A DNA stretch of 64,000 bases from Terebella lapidaria (Eukaryota; Annelida; Polychaeta; Terebellida; Terebellidae). The translations under genes were made by a program, and so were the position numbers. This document shows, piece after piece, positions 46,935 through 57,656 of this stretch; position 1 is the first letter of the stretch, and each line of letters opens with the position of its first letter. The notes below the pieces were generated by a model. That model saw only the letters and a list, made by a program, of their open reading frames with translations. It had not been told where the DNA came from and ran no database searches. Location of the stretch: NCBI GenBank assembly GCA_949152475.1, contig OX424555.1:20230868-20294867 (forward strand), read 5' to 3'.

Positions 46935-48380
46935 AGGCCTTTGAACATGAATTGTGGCTTTTGTCGAAAGTAGTACATGGTTAACAATAGAAATGAGGGA
47001 AATTACATTAACTTGCCTTCATACTCTACAATTATGTGGCAAATATGGACATTCATTGTTAAACGAGTATACTTGTGCTGGAACAAGTTCATAGGTCAGT
47101 GCTTATTACATACTGTTTAACAAAATACGATGATTATTCAGTACTGTCACAAACCAGGCATTTAACAGCATTTGCTCATTTTTAAAAAAACATTTTAGTG
47201 TGCGATAAATATATTGGACATAATAATGACCTGAACAGCACTTTTGATATTGATGCGCTGTCACTGTATGCAAGGCATTTTATTCGATTTTATCCCGGCA
47301 TTACATGCATATATACAAAATAGATGACGACTAATGACCAAGTCTGAATGATCTTTCCTCTTTTACTGACAACAAGGAAAGAGTCCATTAACATTCAGCA
47401 TTGAGAAATACATGTACACGTGCGACTTGCCACGATGTAAACCAACCAAGCTACAATAATGAACATGTATTTCAACTTGCACAAATACCAAATGTCGCAA
47501 AGACTAAAGGCCTCCCATGGACGTGTTGGACACACATTTTTCATTCTGTAGTTGCCTCATTGAAATAGCAACCTTCGTGACAAGTTGACGCTTCATTTTC
47601 AGGTGAACTAAATTTTTCACTGTCTTTATTATGTCATACTTTTGGCTTGCAAGGCGATATTGATACAGGTTTATGCGTACAATCACCGTAAGTGGCATTA
47701 GGTGAAGAACAAAATATGATCGACCAAGCACTTAGTATAGACACGCAATTACTCCAATTACACCGCGTAGAGGCTAATGCCCGAACATCACCAAGTACAC
47801 CAAATAACTCGATATCTATTATCACTCATGCAATTAAGGCTCCTTTCGACCATTTCCCTTTGACCGTCTTCAAAACACCCACACTGTGTACAGCCAAGGT
47901 TAGCACTGAGAGACATCACACGGACAGCCCTGTACACCACATACTGGGTACGTGAAACAAACAAGATATGCTCTATTCACGTCACACGGACACATTCGTC
48001 AATTCATGAACAGGTAAACCGTCTTCCGAGTGGCGCTGTGGACAACAGACGTTCACTTTGAGGGGTGTTTGTGAAAAGTAATGCATTGGCGACAGCTGAT
48101 ATATTGAATGACATGACATGGGCGATACTAAAATTACTGTATCATTTCTTTGTTTGCGAAAAAGCACAACACTAAGAAGCTGGACGATGAATAATTATTG
48201 TCATCCGTGTTGATACACAAATATGACTGCATTGCTGCAGGTGAGAAATCAAACAAACATGCTCGACTCTGCCATGATTATGGAACTATTCTATCCTATT
48301 GTGACAATTTTTTCTCTACTGGAGATTACTCTGGCTATTGAGATTACTCTAGTACCATGCATTGGACATGGTGCTGGTAT
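46935..48380. other. Intergenic between convergent genes, nothing firm
   Basis: Lies between the 3' ends of the plus-strand GPCR and the minus-strand lectin receptor. Short minus-strand frames at 47,504-47,825 contain scattered cysteines but no motif that I can assign. Confidence 0.5.
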
Positions 48381-48382
48381 AT

Positions 48383-51300
48383 CTAAGGTGCTGCTCTCAC
48401 ATCCATCTGTATCTTGGCATATTCATCATTGCCTCGTGGGGTTTCTCGACTGGTTGCATCCACCTCTTGGTACTGTTCCTCCACCTGGGCCACGTCTGCA
48501 ACTGAGTCGGCTGGGATTCTAGTGTAGGCTTCTTCTGACACCGGAGGCTCCTGTCCGGTGGGATCCATTCCGTGGTACTGTGCCTGAACGGGAGCTGGGA
48601 CATCTTCGTATTCTACCGGCTCAGAAGGCTGATTTGATGGTGGGGGCTGCCCAGCACTGGGCACGGATTGGTTCTCGTAGGTATGCAGCTCTTTGTCCTG
48701 TGCCCTTCTTTTGGTGTGCTGTGATTTCCTGGGAAAGAGGAAACTGGTGTTCTACATCAATGATAATCATTAACAGGATGTACTAGCCTCCAGGGATGCC
48801 AGGGATACTGGATGATTCAAAGTCAGGTGCTATCTGTGATAGATAGACATTCTCTGTTTGTGGCTAATTTCAAATATATTATGTTATCTAGTCCCCATCC
48901 AATACATGTATGCAAATACATGTATTTTTGACACATCCAAGTAAAAAGTAGACAGAGGTGTGACTGAGGACATATTCATCCGAGAGATGAACACTTGTTT
49001 AGACTTGTTTAGACTGATCTATTCATGCAATATCACAAACTCTAATTCCAACAACTCATCATTATAATTATCTATTCCATTTTATATATATTTAGTTATG
49101 TACCTTCACAAGTATTGTTGCTTTGAAAGATACATTTGCATGTACACTGACCTTTGTCGCAGTACAAGGACTGTTATCACGATAGCCGTGACCGCGATCA
49201 CGACAATGGCGACGACAACTGTTACAGACACTACTGTGGTGATGTCCACACCTTGACCTTCGACCTCGGGTACATCTATGAGAAATAAAAGATTCTATAC
49301 TATGTTCAGCGTCAATGATCTGTGATTATTGATTATTTGTCAATACTTGAGATAGAGCATTTGTTTTGCATTAGATGTTATTAAAAAATATTGAAAAAAT
49401 TACCCACTTTTCAGGTATTTTGAGGGTAACATTACCCATAATTGCATATTAAATAGAATATTGGATCCCAAATTTCTGTTTCCTAAGAGATAATGTAATA
49501 TTGATGATTCTTCAGAAGTCTGAAAATCGTTGAATTTCAAAAATGAATTTCAAATTTTAGCCCCTCTGAGTGGTTCCAGGTGGAGTGTATAATATATCCT
49601 TAAATACCTTGTATGGTGACTGTTTGTACACCAGACGTCGTGGTCAGACCCTCTGTGTTGACCAGGGCCACCCGTATGTGGTATGTACCGCCTGGTGGTT
49701 CAATAACGTACTCTGTAGTTGAGAGGTCCAGTACTTCCTGTGTCCAGGTCGTGGCCCCATCCAGTCTGTACTCAACCCGTACATAGGACTTACCAGCGCA
49801 TCTACTACGTATTGTATTACCTCTTACATCCTGCAAAACATGTGCATTATCTGTTATATTTATTGGGTGTAACTGCTTTTGATGGTACGGTGTTGAAATA
49901 GTCAAGAAATGATAATATACCTACAAAATACTCACATTCCAGAAAATTTTTATCTTGTCACGATCGTTTTCTGTGATAGCCACAGCTCGAAGGCCAGTTG
50001 GAGAATCCGGATCTATTCAGAGATATTGTATAACCAATTCGTAAAAGGTGAAACGATCATGTATGAGAACGTGAGTACCAGTACTGATCTAAATGTACAT
50101 GTATCTGATAAAAAGGGGAGCACACTGTGACTGTTCCACTCACATCCACAAGCTGTGTATCGGCTCATTATCGGATAAATGGTTCCGAAATCAAACCCTC
50201 CATCCATTTCTCTGTACGGAGTGATCACGACGTCATACTCGCGATAGTGATCCAGGTTCGTTATGCGGACAGAGTTGTTCGCCGAGTCGATGTGCTTCAC
50301 TATAGGCCCGACTGTGAATGTTGATGTGACATGGTCTGGCCAGTAGTAGCTGATGTTGTAGCCGTAGTATTGTCGGTAGTCACGTGGTACGGACATGATC
50401 TGTTGCCACGTGACTTCCAGGGATGAGTTGGTGACGTCACTGATCGCGGCTGCTTCGTTCGTCCAGTCTGGTCGTACTGGAATAAGTATATTAAGATGCT
50501 GCAAGAATACTGGTAATAGATATGGGATTTTTACCTGGAACCAATTTTGACAGCCATTCATACCAAACATGGCTTTGTCCTATATTTAGAACAATAAAAT
50601 AGAACTAATGACTAGCATATCTGCATGTATGGCGCCCCGTTCGTGCCACGAAAAAAGTGAAATTATTGTTTTTCTAACTCATACGTATGGGATACTAAGT
50701 CATAAATATAAGATACTAACACATACATATGATATATACCGAATCATACAGTACGTATGAATCAACTCAAACGCAGGATATACTACTGGATGTCATACGT
50801 AGGAGACACTATGTCATACATAGGAGATATTAACTCATACGTAGGAGACACTATGTCACACGAAGGAGATATCATGCCATATGTAGGAGATACTATAACT
50901 CAAAATAGAAGATATTATGTCATACTTAGGAGATGCTATAACTCATACGTAGGAGATATTATGTCATACGTAGGATATATTAACTCATACATAGGAGATA
51001 TTATGTCACACTTAGGAGATGCTATAACTCATACATAGGAGTTAAGTAGACAGATGCGTGCACGATGTGTCATTGAAGCTAGAAGGTGAGACGGAAAACA
51101 CGAGGACGAACACATCAGTATTATTTCCACTTTGGTCTGAAAATTTCAAGTATGATATAGTTTGCTATGTATGATTTAGTATCTCCTATGTATGTGTTAG
51201 GATCCCATACGTATGACTTAGTATCCCATACGTATAGGTTAGTATCACATAGGACCTCCCCCACCCCCCCCCCCCCTCTACGTGTGACTTAGTACAGTAT

Positions 51301-53775
51301 CTCCTTCGCATGAGTTGAAGTATAGTTTACTGTCATTGGAACACGTTTTTTGGCCGTATTTTAGGTTACCGAACCTATGGTCCGATAACCTATTGGCATG
51401 GCGTTGCGTCTGTCGTCCGTCGTCGTCCGTGCTCCTCTATTGACTGTATGGCTTGGGAATCAATTGTGGACATATAGAAAATGATATACACTGAAAATTT
51501 TGATGACCTTGAATTTGACCTTTTGCCTTCATTTTCAAGGCCACAGCACAAAATTGCTAATATCTCGCTGATTAGTGGATTTACAGCTTAACAATCAACT
51601 GTGGACATGATATATGCTTAATATTATATATGCTGAATATTCTTTTGACCTTGACTTTAACCAGTGACCTGGCTAACATCTAAAATATTAAACATTGTCC
51701 GGTAACCTGTCTTTGGCCCTTGGGCTAATTTTTGTTTTTGATCATCGTATCAACTTGAAATTTTGTGTGTCATAATTGGGTATCATACCGCAATTTTTCA
51801 CCAGATTTCAGAATTCTATCTCAAAAAATGAAAGAGTTGGCAATCCACACCAATGTTAAATTTCAGCCCTAAAAAAGGAATCCAAGTGTTATGTATTGCT
51901 TCAAAATAAAAAAAATCACTTAATATACACCATTTCGACTACAAATCAACGCAATAGATTCGTTCTGTATGGACATAAACATGATAAAAACCCTGAATTT
52001 GATTTTTGTACTGAAATTTAACATTGGGGTAGATTGCCCACTTTTTCATTTTTTGAGATAGAATTCTGAAATTTGGTGAAATATTGCGACATGACACCCA
52101 ATTGAGACACACAAAATTTCAAGATTATCCGATTTGAAACAAAACTATGACCAGAAAGCGTGTTTCACTGACAGATGAACTTGACTTTAGTATCTCATAC
52201 ATATGGCTTAGTATCTGCTACGTATTAATTTTTATCTCCTACGCATTTGTTAGTATGAATTATTATCTCCTACGTATGTGTCAATATAAATTATTATCTT
52301 CTACGCATGTGTTATTATCTCATACATACAGGGTTATTCAGAAAAGAATATACCGAAACTATCGTGAAATATGATTTTGATAATTTCATCAATCCAATGT
52401 GGAAAACAATATATTTATCATATCCTCAAATGATAACAACGTGTGTCATTCCTCTATCACTAACGACTACATTAATCTTCGTTCCAACCTATACTGATCG
52501 ACACAGAGTAATCACTTGTCCATGGAAACTACTCCGCACGCAGAAGTTTCGGTATACTTTTTATTGAATAACCTTATGACTTAGTATCTCATACGTATAG
52601 ATTCACGTTGTTGTGGCACAACATTAATGGGGTGCCATAGATATGAAATAACAATTCAACATTATTGTTGTGTTCTGATGTGATCGCCTCAGAACAGCAA
52701 TTTCATGCCAGTACATGCTACCTACCGATGTTGACGTCACACTTGTCTCCCAGCCACCAGAGCTGACATCCTCCAGAACATACACCGCTATCTTGAGCAC
52801 AGCCTGAGGTATTTGTGCACATTCCACACTCACTAGAGCAGTTGATGCCATATGTACCCGGACTGCAATCTGTCATGAGAAATCAATGTTCAGAAAACAT
52901 GGCGTGTTTTCAAAGCTTTATTGAACATGTTGAAGGCTATTGAAATTCATTATATCCAAGCATATATAAACCTACACGAACCGATGTCACAAGCGGGGGA
53001 TGCTTTCCCGGATCGGCATTGACTGCATCCGTCATTCTTAGTACAACTCACTCCCGATGGACATAAACTACAATCTGCGTATATGCAGGATATCTGAATG
53101 TATTATCATTTAGCACACATTGCTCGCGTCAATTTACCACGGTATTAACACATTCGATATAATGTATCTTTATTTTGTCACAGTTGTGTATATTTATAGA
53201 AATAAACATACTATAAGGTGCTTGTCCATACACCTCCACTTCACACAATGTCACAAATTGTACTTGTCTCCCGCCGAGCCTCCTGAACTTGACGAACCGC
53301 CCCAGCAAGTCACAGTCGATAGTCACCGAGGTCCCGGCTCCCACTACGCCCGTGTACTTAGGACCACATGATGACAGAGTGTCCAGGGTTGGTCCCGCAC
53401 TCAACACAAAGTTCGTCAAGCGACTATTAGCTTTAGGATGAATATAACGAGAAACATTTCCACAGTATAAATTATTATATCCCAAAAAGGTTTCCTTTTA
53501 AGCTTTATACAGTTGAGGTGATTACATGTAATTTCTTTCTCTTTTTTCGGTAATAACCCAAGTCAATCTTTCCCGGGTTGTTCACGATGACAATACGCTG
53601 CACCCTGTATTCCGCCTCCAGATCCACCACTCGGCCCCTTGTCCTATCGGGTTGTCCGGGTGAGCGCAGTGCTGGCTTGGATCATCAGTCTGTCCGTCCA
53701 CGGCACGGTCTGCTGTCTGTCCGGTATAGGCTCCCGTCTGGTTGGCTGGCTTACCGAGGGCCAGGTTGGTTGATT
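48383..53775 (-). CDS. Transmembrane receptor: F-type lectin, EGF-like x2, FN3 x2, Tyr-rich tail (5' partial)
   Basis: A type I surface receptor assembled from nine exons whose GT-AG sites and phases all agree. They are 53,558-53,775 and 53,212-53,430 (F-type lectin/fucolectin domain), 52,982-53,074 and 52,726-52,869 (Cys-rich EGF-like), 50,144-50,476 (FN3), 49,936-50,012 plus 49,608-49,830 (second FN3), 49,152-49,275 (transmembrane helix, Val/Ile-rich), and 48,383-48,728 (tail and stop). The lectin part starts NLALGKPANQTG and ends LCEVEVYG. The usual fucose-binding RxDCC segment is replaced, so sugar binding is uncertain. Tail tyrosines include YENQ, YTRI and YAKI, possible SH2-binding sites. 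The signal-peptide exon was not found upstream of 53,775. One base is missing in the first exon near 53,624-53,630, giving a frameshift. F-type-lectin receptors with Tyr tails suggest innate recognition or adhesion; this is inference. Confidence 0.8.
50690..51060. repeat. Intronic minisatellite, ~25-bp unit
   Basis: Repeats of CATACGTAGGAGATATTATGT with variants lie in the intron between the EGF-like and FN3 exons. The 93-codon plus-strand frame made of SYVGD repeats is its translation. Confidence 0.88.
51150..51318. repeat. Same minisatellite in inverted orientation
   Basis: Here the unit reads in the opposite sense (TTAGTATCTCCTATGTATG, TCCCATACGTATGACTTAG) and includes a C-run at about 51,258-51,275. 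It continues at 52,185-52,328 and 52,575-52,605, beyond two inserted elements. Confidence 0.82.
51320..52186. repeat. Foldback element 2, second copy, interrupted
   Basis: Left arm (GGAACACGTTTTTTGGCCGTATTTT) ends at 51,362; the remainder resumes at 51,728 and runs to the right arm (AGAAAGCGTGTTTCACTGACAG) near 52,175. The inner segments match the copy at 20,255-20,762. It lies inside the intronic minisatellite. Confidence 0.8.
51363..51727 (+). mobile_element. Short Helentron-like element nested in the foldback
   Basis: Starts AGGTTACCGAACC and ends CCGGTAACCTGTC...CCCTTGGGCTA, as in the 2.2-kb element at 41,295-43,538, but has only about one and a half core units. The uninterrupted foldback at 20,255 gives the empty site (GGCCGTATTTTCG). 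The T-rich insertion context is the same as for the long copy. Confidence 0.85.
52329..52574. mobile_element. MITE, ~246 bp, probable TA target
   Basis: Inverted ends GGGTTATTCAGAAAAGAATA...CCGAAACT and its complement TCGGTATACTTTTTATTGAATAACC. TA flanks each side (52,327-52,328 and 52,575-52,576) and the interrupted minisatellite reads through when it is removed. TA duplication and a CAGGG start suggest a Tc1/mariner-type MITE. Confidence 0.75.
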
Positions 53776-54040
53776 CTAAAAATGAAATTGAATTTTGGAT
53801 AGTTAGCACGCGTGCATATTATGTCATGTTTATTGTGGTATACGACATTTAGCTTTTGAAACGTGCCAATTATTTACCGTTGGATATTTAATATTATTAT
53901 TCATTGAGTAGATAGTCGCCTCTTACCAAAGTACATATTCCACCGGGAATAGAATATTCACCTGCAAATAATAACTAGACGTCAAGGCCTAAAGATGCCT
54001 TGGAGGCATTTCGGTGTGATGAATAATTTATAATACTAGA
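53776..54040. other. Upstream/intronic region of the lectin receptor
   Basis: Contains the acceptor for the first recognised lectin exon and, around 53,929-53,965, a 35-nt stretch flanked by splice-like AG and GT. Its reading phase does not fit the next exon, so it is not annotated as coding. Confidence 0.4.
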
Positions 54041-54658
54041 TATCGACGAAAATGAAAAATGTCGACAAATTTCGGGTCAAGGTCAAAGTTCATCCATAAT
54101 ACCCGCTAGACATGTTTGTCTAGGGCGACGAGTCCGAAAATACCATCCGTTTCGCTCTACGACGCACCGTTTCCGAGATATCGACGAAAACGAAAAATGC
54201 CGACTCGGCAAAAAAATTTCGGGTCAAGGTCAAAGTTCATCCATAATACCCCTTAGACATGTTTGTCTAGTGCGACGAGTCCGAAAATAACGTCCGTTTC
54301 GCTCTACGACGCACCGTTTCCGAGATATCGACGAAAACGAAAAATGCCGACTCGGCAAAAAAATTTCGGGTCAAGGTCAAAGTTCATCCATAATACCCCT
54401 TAGACATGTTTGTCTAGTGCGACGAGTCCGAAAATAACGTCCGTTTCGCTCTACGACGCACCGTTTCCGAGATAACGACGAAAACGAAAAATGCCGACTC
54501 GGCAAAAAAATTTCGGGTCAAGGTCAAAGTTCATCCATAATTCCCCTTAGACATGTTTGTCTAGTGCGACGAGTCCGAAAATAACGTCCGTTTCGCTCTA
54601 CGACGCACCGTTTCCGAGATATCGACGAAAACGAAAAATGCCGACTCGGCAAAAAAAT
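54040..54658. repeat. 147-bp tandem array, about four copies
   Basis: TTTCGGGTCAAGGTCAAAGTTC recurs at about 54,070, 54,217, 54,364 and 54,511, spaced 147 bp. Each unit also contains AGACATGTTTGTCTAG, a palindrome, and CGACGCACCGTTTCCGAGATA. A single diverged relative is present at 24,005-24,100. The array is cut by the LTR-like arm at 54,659. Confidence 0.93.
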
Positions 54659-55306
54659 CTTTCCGGTGAACTAACTTTATTATAAATTCCAGTTCCCTAA
54701 CGAACACGGAAAAACAACTCGGTTGAAGTTTTCATGTTTATTTTCCAAGTTCACAGTCGGAAGACTTAACTGCTATCATCTGGATGACTCTATCCGGAAC
54801 AAGGGAGTACTCTGCTATGGGAGAAGGGGTCTGCACAGGTCGACGTCAGGACACCAACTCCGCCGTCCGCTGTGAAGCGGGGGCTTTTATAGACCTGAGA
54901 CCCACGTCACGTGACCAACCTATTGTGACGTCATAGTCCGCCAAAACACTGATATTTTCCGGATTTCTAAAAACACTCTAGAACCAATCAGTGGCTGACA
55001 CGTCACCTTTTAAACCGAAAACGAGGCTGATCACATGACCTTCCGGAAATAACGTCATTACGTTTTTGTACTCCATTGTTCCGGCTCCGTGTCCGGTTCC
55101 GTCTCCGGTTCCGGCTCCGTCTCCGGCTTTACCGACATCATAAATTACTTTCCGAGACGGAAAACCTTTAAAACATTAACAATACGGAACCGTATGAACC
55201 TTTAAACACATATACATTTTAATAAACGGTTATTTAACCATAATATCACAAAACACTAACAGAATTACCTAGGGGAAACCTTTGGGTACGCCCCAAAACC
55301 GTTACA
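54659..55306 (-). repeat. LTR-like arm 1 (minus orientation)
   Basis: Reverse complement of 59,464-60,111. Read on the minus strand it starts TAACGGTTTTGGGGCGTACCC, has TATAAAAGCCCCCGC as a likely TATA box, and AATAAA near its end, a layout typical of an LTR U3-R region. A TCCGGC/TCCGTC hexamer stretch lies at 55,080-55,130. Confidence 0.85.
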
Positions 55307-55571
55307 CTCCCCCTTCCTTAGACTCTGTTCGTCCCGAACAGAACAATATCACATATATACAAATTGTCAACCGTTAAACTGTCCGTAAAATAAAACACAA
55401 CTTGTTTCCGTGATCCGGGTACTGGTATCTCTCAACTAATTTACCGTCACTGTACCCGGATATCTTGCTTGTTCCGTTTCCCACTTTTTAACTCTTAATT
55501 ATACTAGAATCCGGGAAACGGTTCTTCTTTCTTCTCCTTGCGCCGACTTGACTTGCGACGACTTGCGACGA

Positions 55572-56174
55572 CTACTGCCCACCAGTATCACGGCGCGAAC
55601 TGCTCCCCGACGGCGGACGAGGTGGAATGGTATTTGGTACCAACGGTCGTCCGAAGCTTGTTCCTCTGGCATCATGGAGGCTCCACTGGGGCGGGACGTA
55701 GAACCCATTCTTGAGGCGTTCGTCCCGGATGGACCAATCTGGGATCCGAACGATCTGACGGGTCGGGACGAGACCAAACGGTGACTCTCTCTGCTCCATG
55801 ATCTCCACGTAGACGCCGGAGTCTCTCATCTCGGCTGGCCCCCACTGCTCCGGTCCCCAACGTACTGCATAGTATCTGGCGTGCTCCGGGACTGCAGATG
55901 CAAAGACGGAAGCGCTCCGTCCCCCAATATTCACCGGGAAACAATGGGACGGACACGGTTGAGTTGAAGGACCGCCAAACAGGTAGAATGTGTAAGGTGG
56001 ACTCTGGGTTGGTGCTCGGACTTGGCTCCTTCCGGACCGCTCACTGGAAGACTGTCGAGGTCGGGTTTCCACCGGAGACAGGATTCCGGGTGTAGCTCTG
56101 GCTTGATCTACCAGGATACTCCTCCGGGCTCTCTGCACGTCTGCATGGCTTCGGTCAGACGCGGAAGACTCCAT
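55572..56174 (-). CDS. Unassigned ORF of the LTR-like unit, 200 aa
   Basis: On the same strand as the integrase and downstream of it. The N-terminal part is Ser/Arg/Pro-rich. The middle has several Trp and Tyr residues (YYAVRWGPEQWGP), and the C-terminus is Pro/Ser/Arg-rich. I recognise no gag zinc knuckle, protease or envelope signature, and no signal peptide or membrane helix. It could be an extra element-encoded protein or the remnant of a longer frame. The DNA between it and the integrase (56,180-57,650) is open only in short frames. Confidence 0.4.
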   Translation of the reverse strand: MESSASDRSHADVQRARRSILVDQARATPGILSPVETRPRQSSSERSGRSQVRAPTQSPPYTFYLFGGPSTQPCPSHCFPVNIGGRSASVFASAVPEHARYYAVRWGPEQWGPAEMRDSGVYVEIMEQRESPFGLVPTRQIVRIPDWSIRDERLKNGFYVPPQWSLHDARGTSFGRPLVPNTIPPRPPSGSSSRRDTGGQ

Positions 56175-57656
56175 TCCGTCATCCCTAGCCGCTGAACTGG
56201 TTCTGCTTCCGGCTACTGCTTGAATGGTTGCCGGTAAAGTTCTCTCCGTGGATCCTCGGGTCTCCGTCTCACTGCCAGCTCTGCTCCGGGTTCCGCCTTC
56301 CTCTTTGGTCTCCGCTCTGCCTCCTGATCTGCCATCGGGTCTGCTGTCCGCTCGGCTATCTGCTCTGCTTTCTGCTCTGCTATCCGCTCTGCTATCTGCT
56401 CTGCTATCGTCTCGGCCGCTGGATCTGCTTTCTGCTCCGCCTCCGTCGACCGCTACACTGCCAACCGCCTCCGTCTAGTGCCACACCGCCTCCGCTTCCG
56501 CCACCTTGTCTTCCTAGGAACGCCGAATACGCCATCCGGAAAGCCGGGAAACAGAAGTCGTCTAACTACTGCACCGCTTCTACTGAACCGCTTCTCCGGA
56601 CTGATGGTCTTCCGGGAAACACTTAGTCGTTTTTCACTGCAAAATCTGCCGCAGCCGGAAAATGCTGGACTTGATTCAATTCCGCCAAACTTTGTCTGCG
56701 ATGTGCACAGCTCGAGGTCTGCTCTTCAACTGCTCTCAGAGCCCGATTTCAAGGCCCTTTTATACCCTTTCTGCTCACGTGACTTGAAAAGCTCCACGCT
56801 GATTGGCTGCCTCAGGAGTGACGTCACAATTATGCAAAAACTCAACCGTTAACCGAGAGGTGTCCGTCTCCGGCTCAACCGGCTTCTCCGGGTTTTTCCG
56901 GCTCTCTTTCAACTGCTTCTCCGAGCGAAGTATCTGCAATTTTGAAGTATCTCTGCCATCAGGAGGGTTGAATAGAGTCTCAGCCAGTTGAATCTGCCTC
57001 TCAGACGAACATCTAGACTGCAAGTTGGGCGTTTCCGCCATCTGTACTGCTTCGTCAACTGCATATCTGCTCACTGGTATTACTGCTTGTCGACACTGGA
57101 AACTGCATACATTCTTGTCCAGAAGGAGGGCCCTTCCTATCTGGAATGATGTTTCACCGCTTCTGTCGATCTGCAGCCGGTTTGCTGTCTCTGCTAAGTG
57201 GAAACTCCGGTTGGATGTCTACAGCCGGAAAACTTTTCCGTCTTAATTCTCTGAATACGGAAGACGTGTAGCTGCTTCTCTGGAGATACTAGACCGCTAA
57301 CCCAGGTTCTTCTGGACCCCTGGCCGCTACCCTGGACTGGTTGACTATGCGCTCAACCCAGTCAGAACCTCTAGGATGTCTCTATCCGGTCTCTGCACCG
57401 CTTTCTGCTCTGCTTCCTTTCTTCGCCCTGTTTCCGGAACCAGCACTTGCTCACTGTTCCAACTTCTTGCGGTCGCTCTCTGCCGGAACTCAACGTTTTA
57501 CCAGGGTCTCAGCTATCTCCTTCTCCTGCTCTACAGCTCACTCCGTCTTCTCATATTTCTGCGTCCTCTGCGGCTTTACTCCGAGTCCGTATCCGACTCA
57601 GAGACCGTCTGTTCCGACTCCGGATCACTACTCTGCTTCGGCGGCTCCGTCTGCCT

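Noticed and set aside
47504-47955. Possible Cys-rich membrane-protein fragment on the minus strand
   Set aside because: Short frames shift repeatedly and no recognised motif survives translation in any one frame.
50757-51038. 93-codon SYVGD-repeat protein
   Set aside because: Translation of the intronic minisatellite on the strand opposite to the host gene.
53929-53965. Possible extra 35-nt exon upstream of the lectin domain
   Set aside because: Splice-like AG and GT flank it, but in the phase needed by the next exon it begins with a stop codon. It could only be untranslated.
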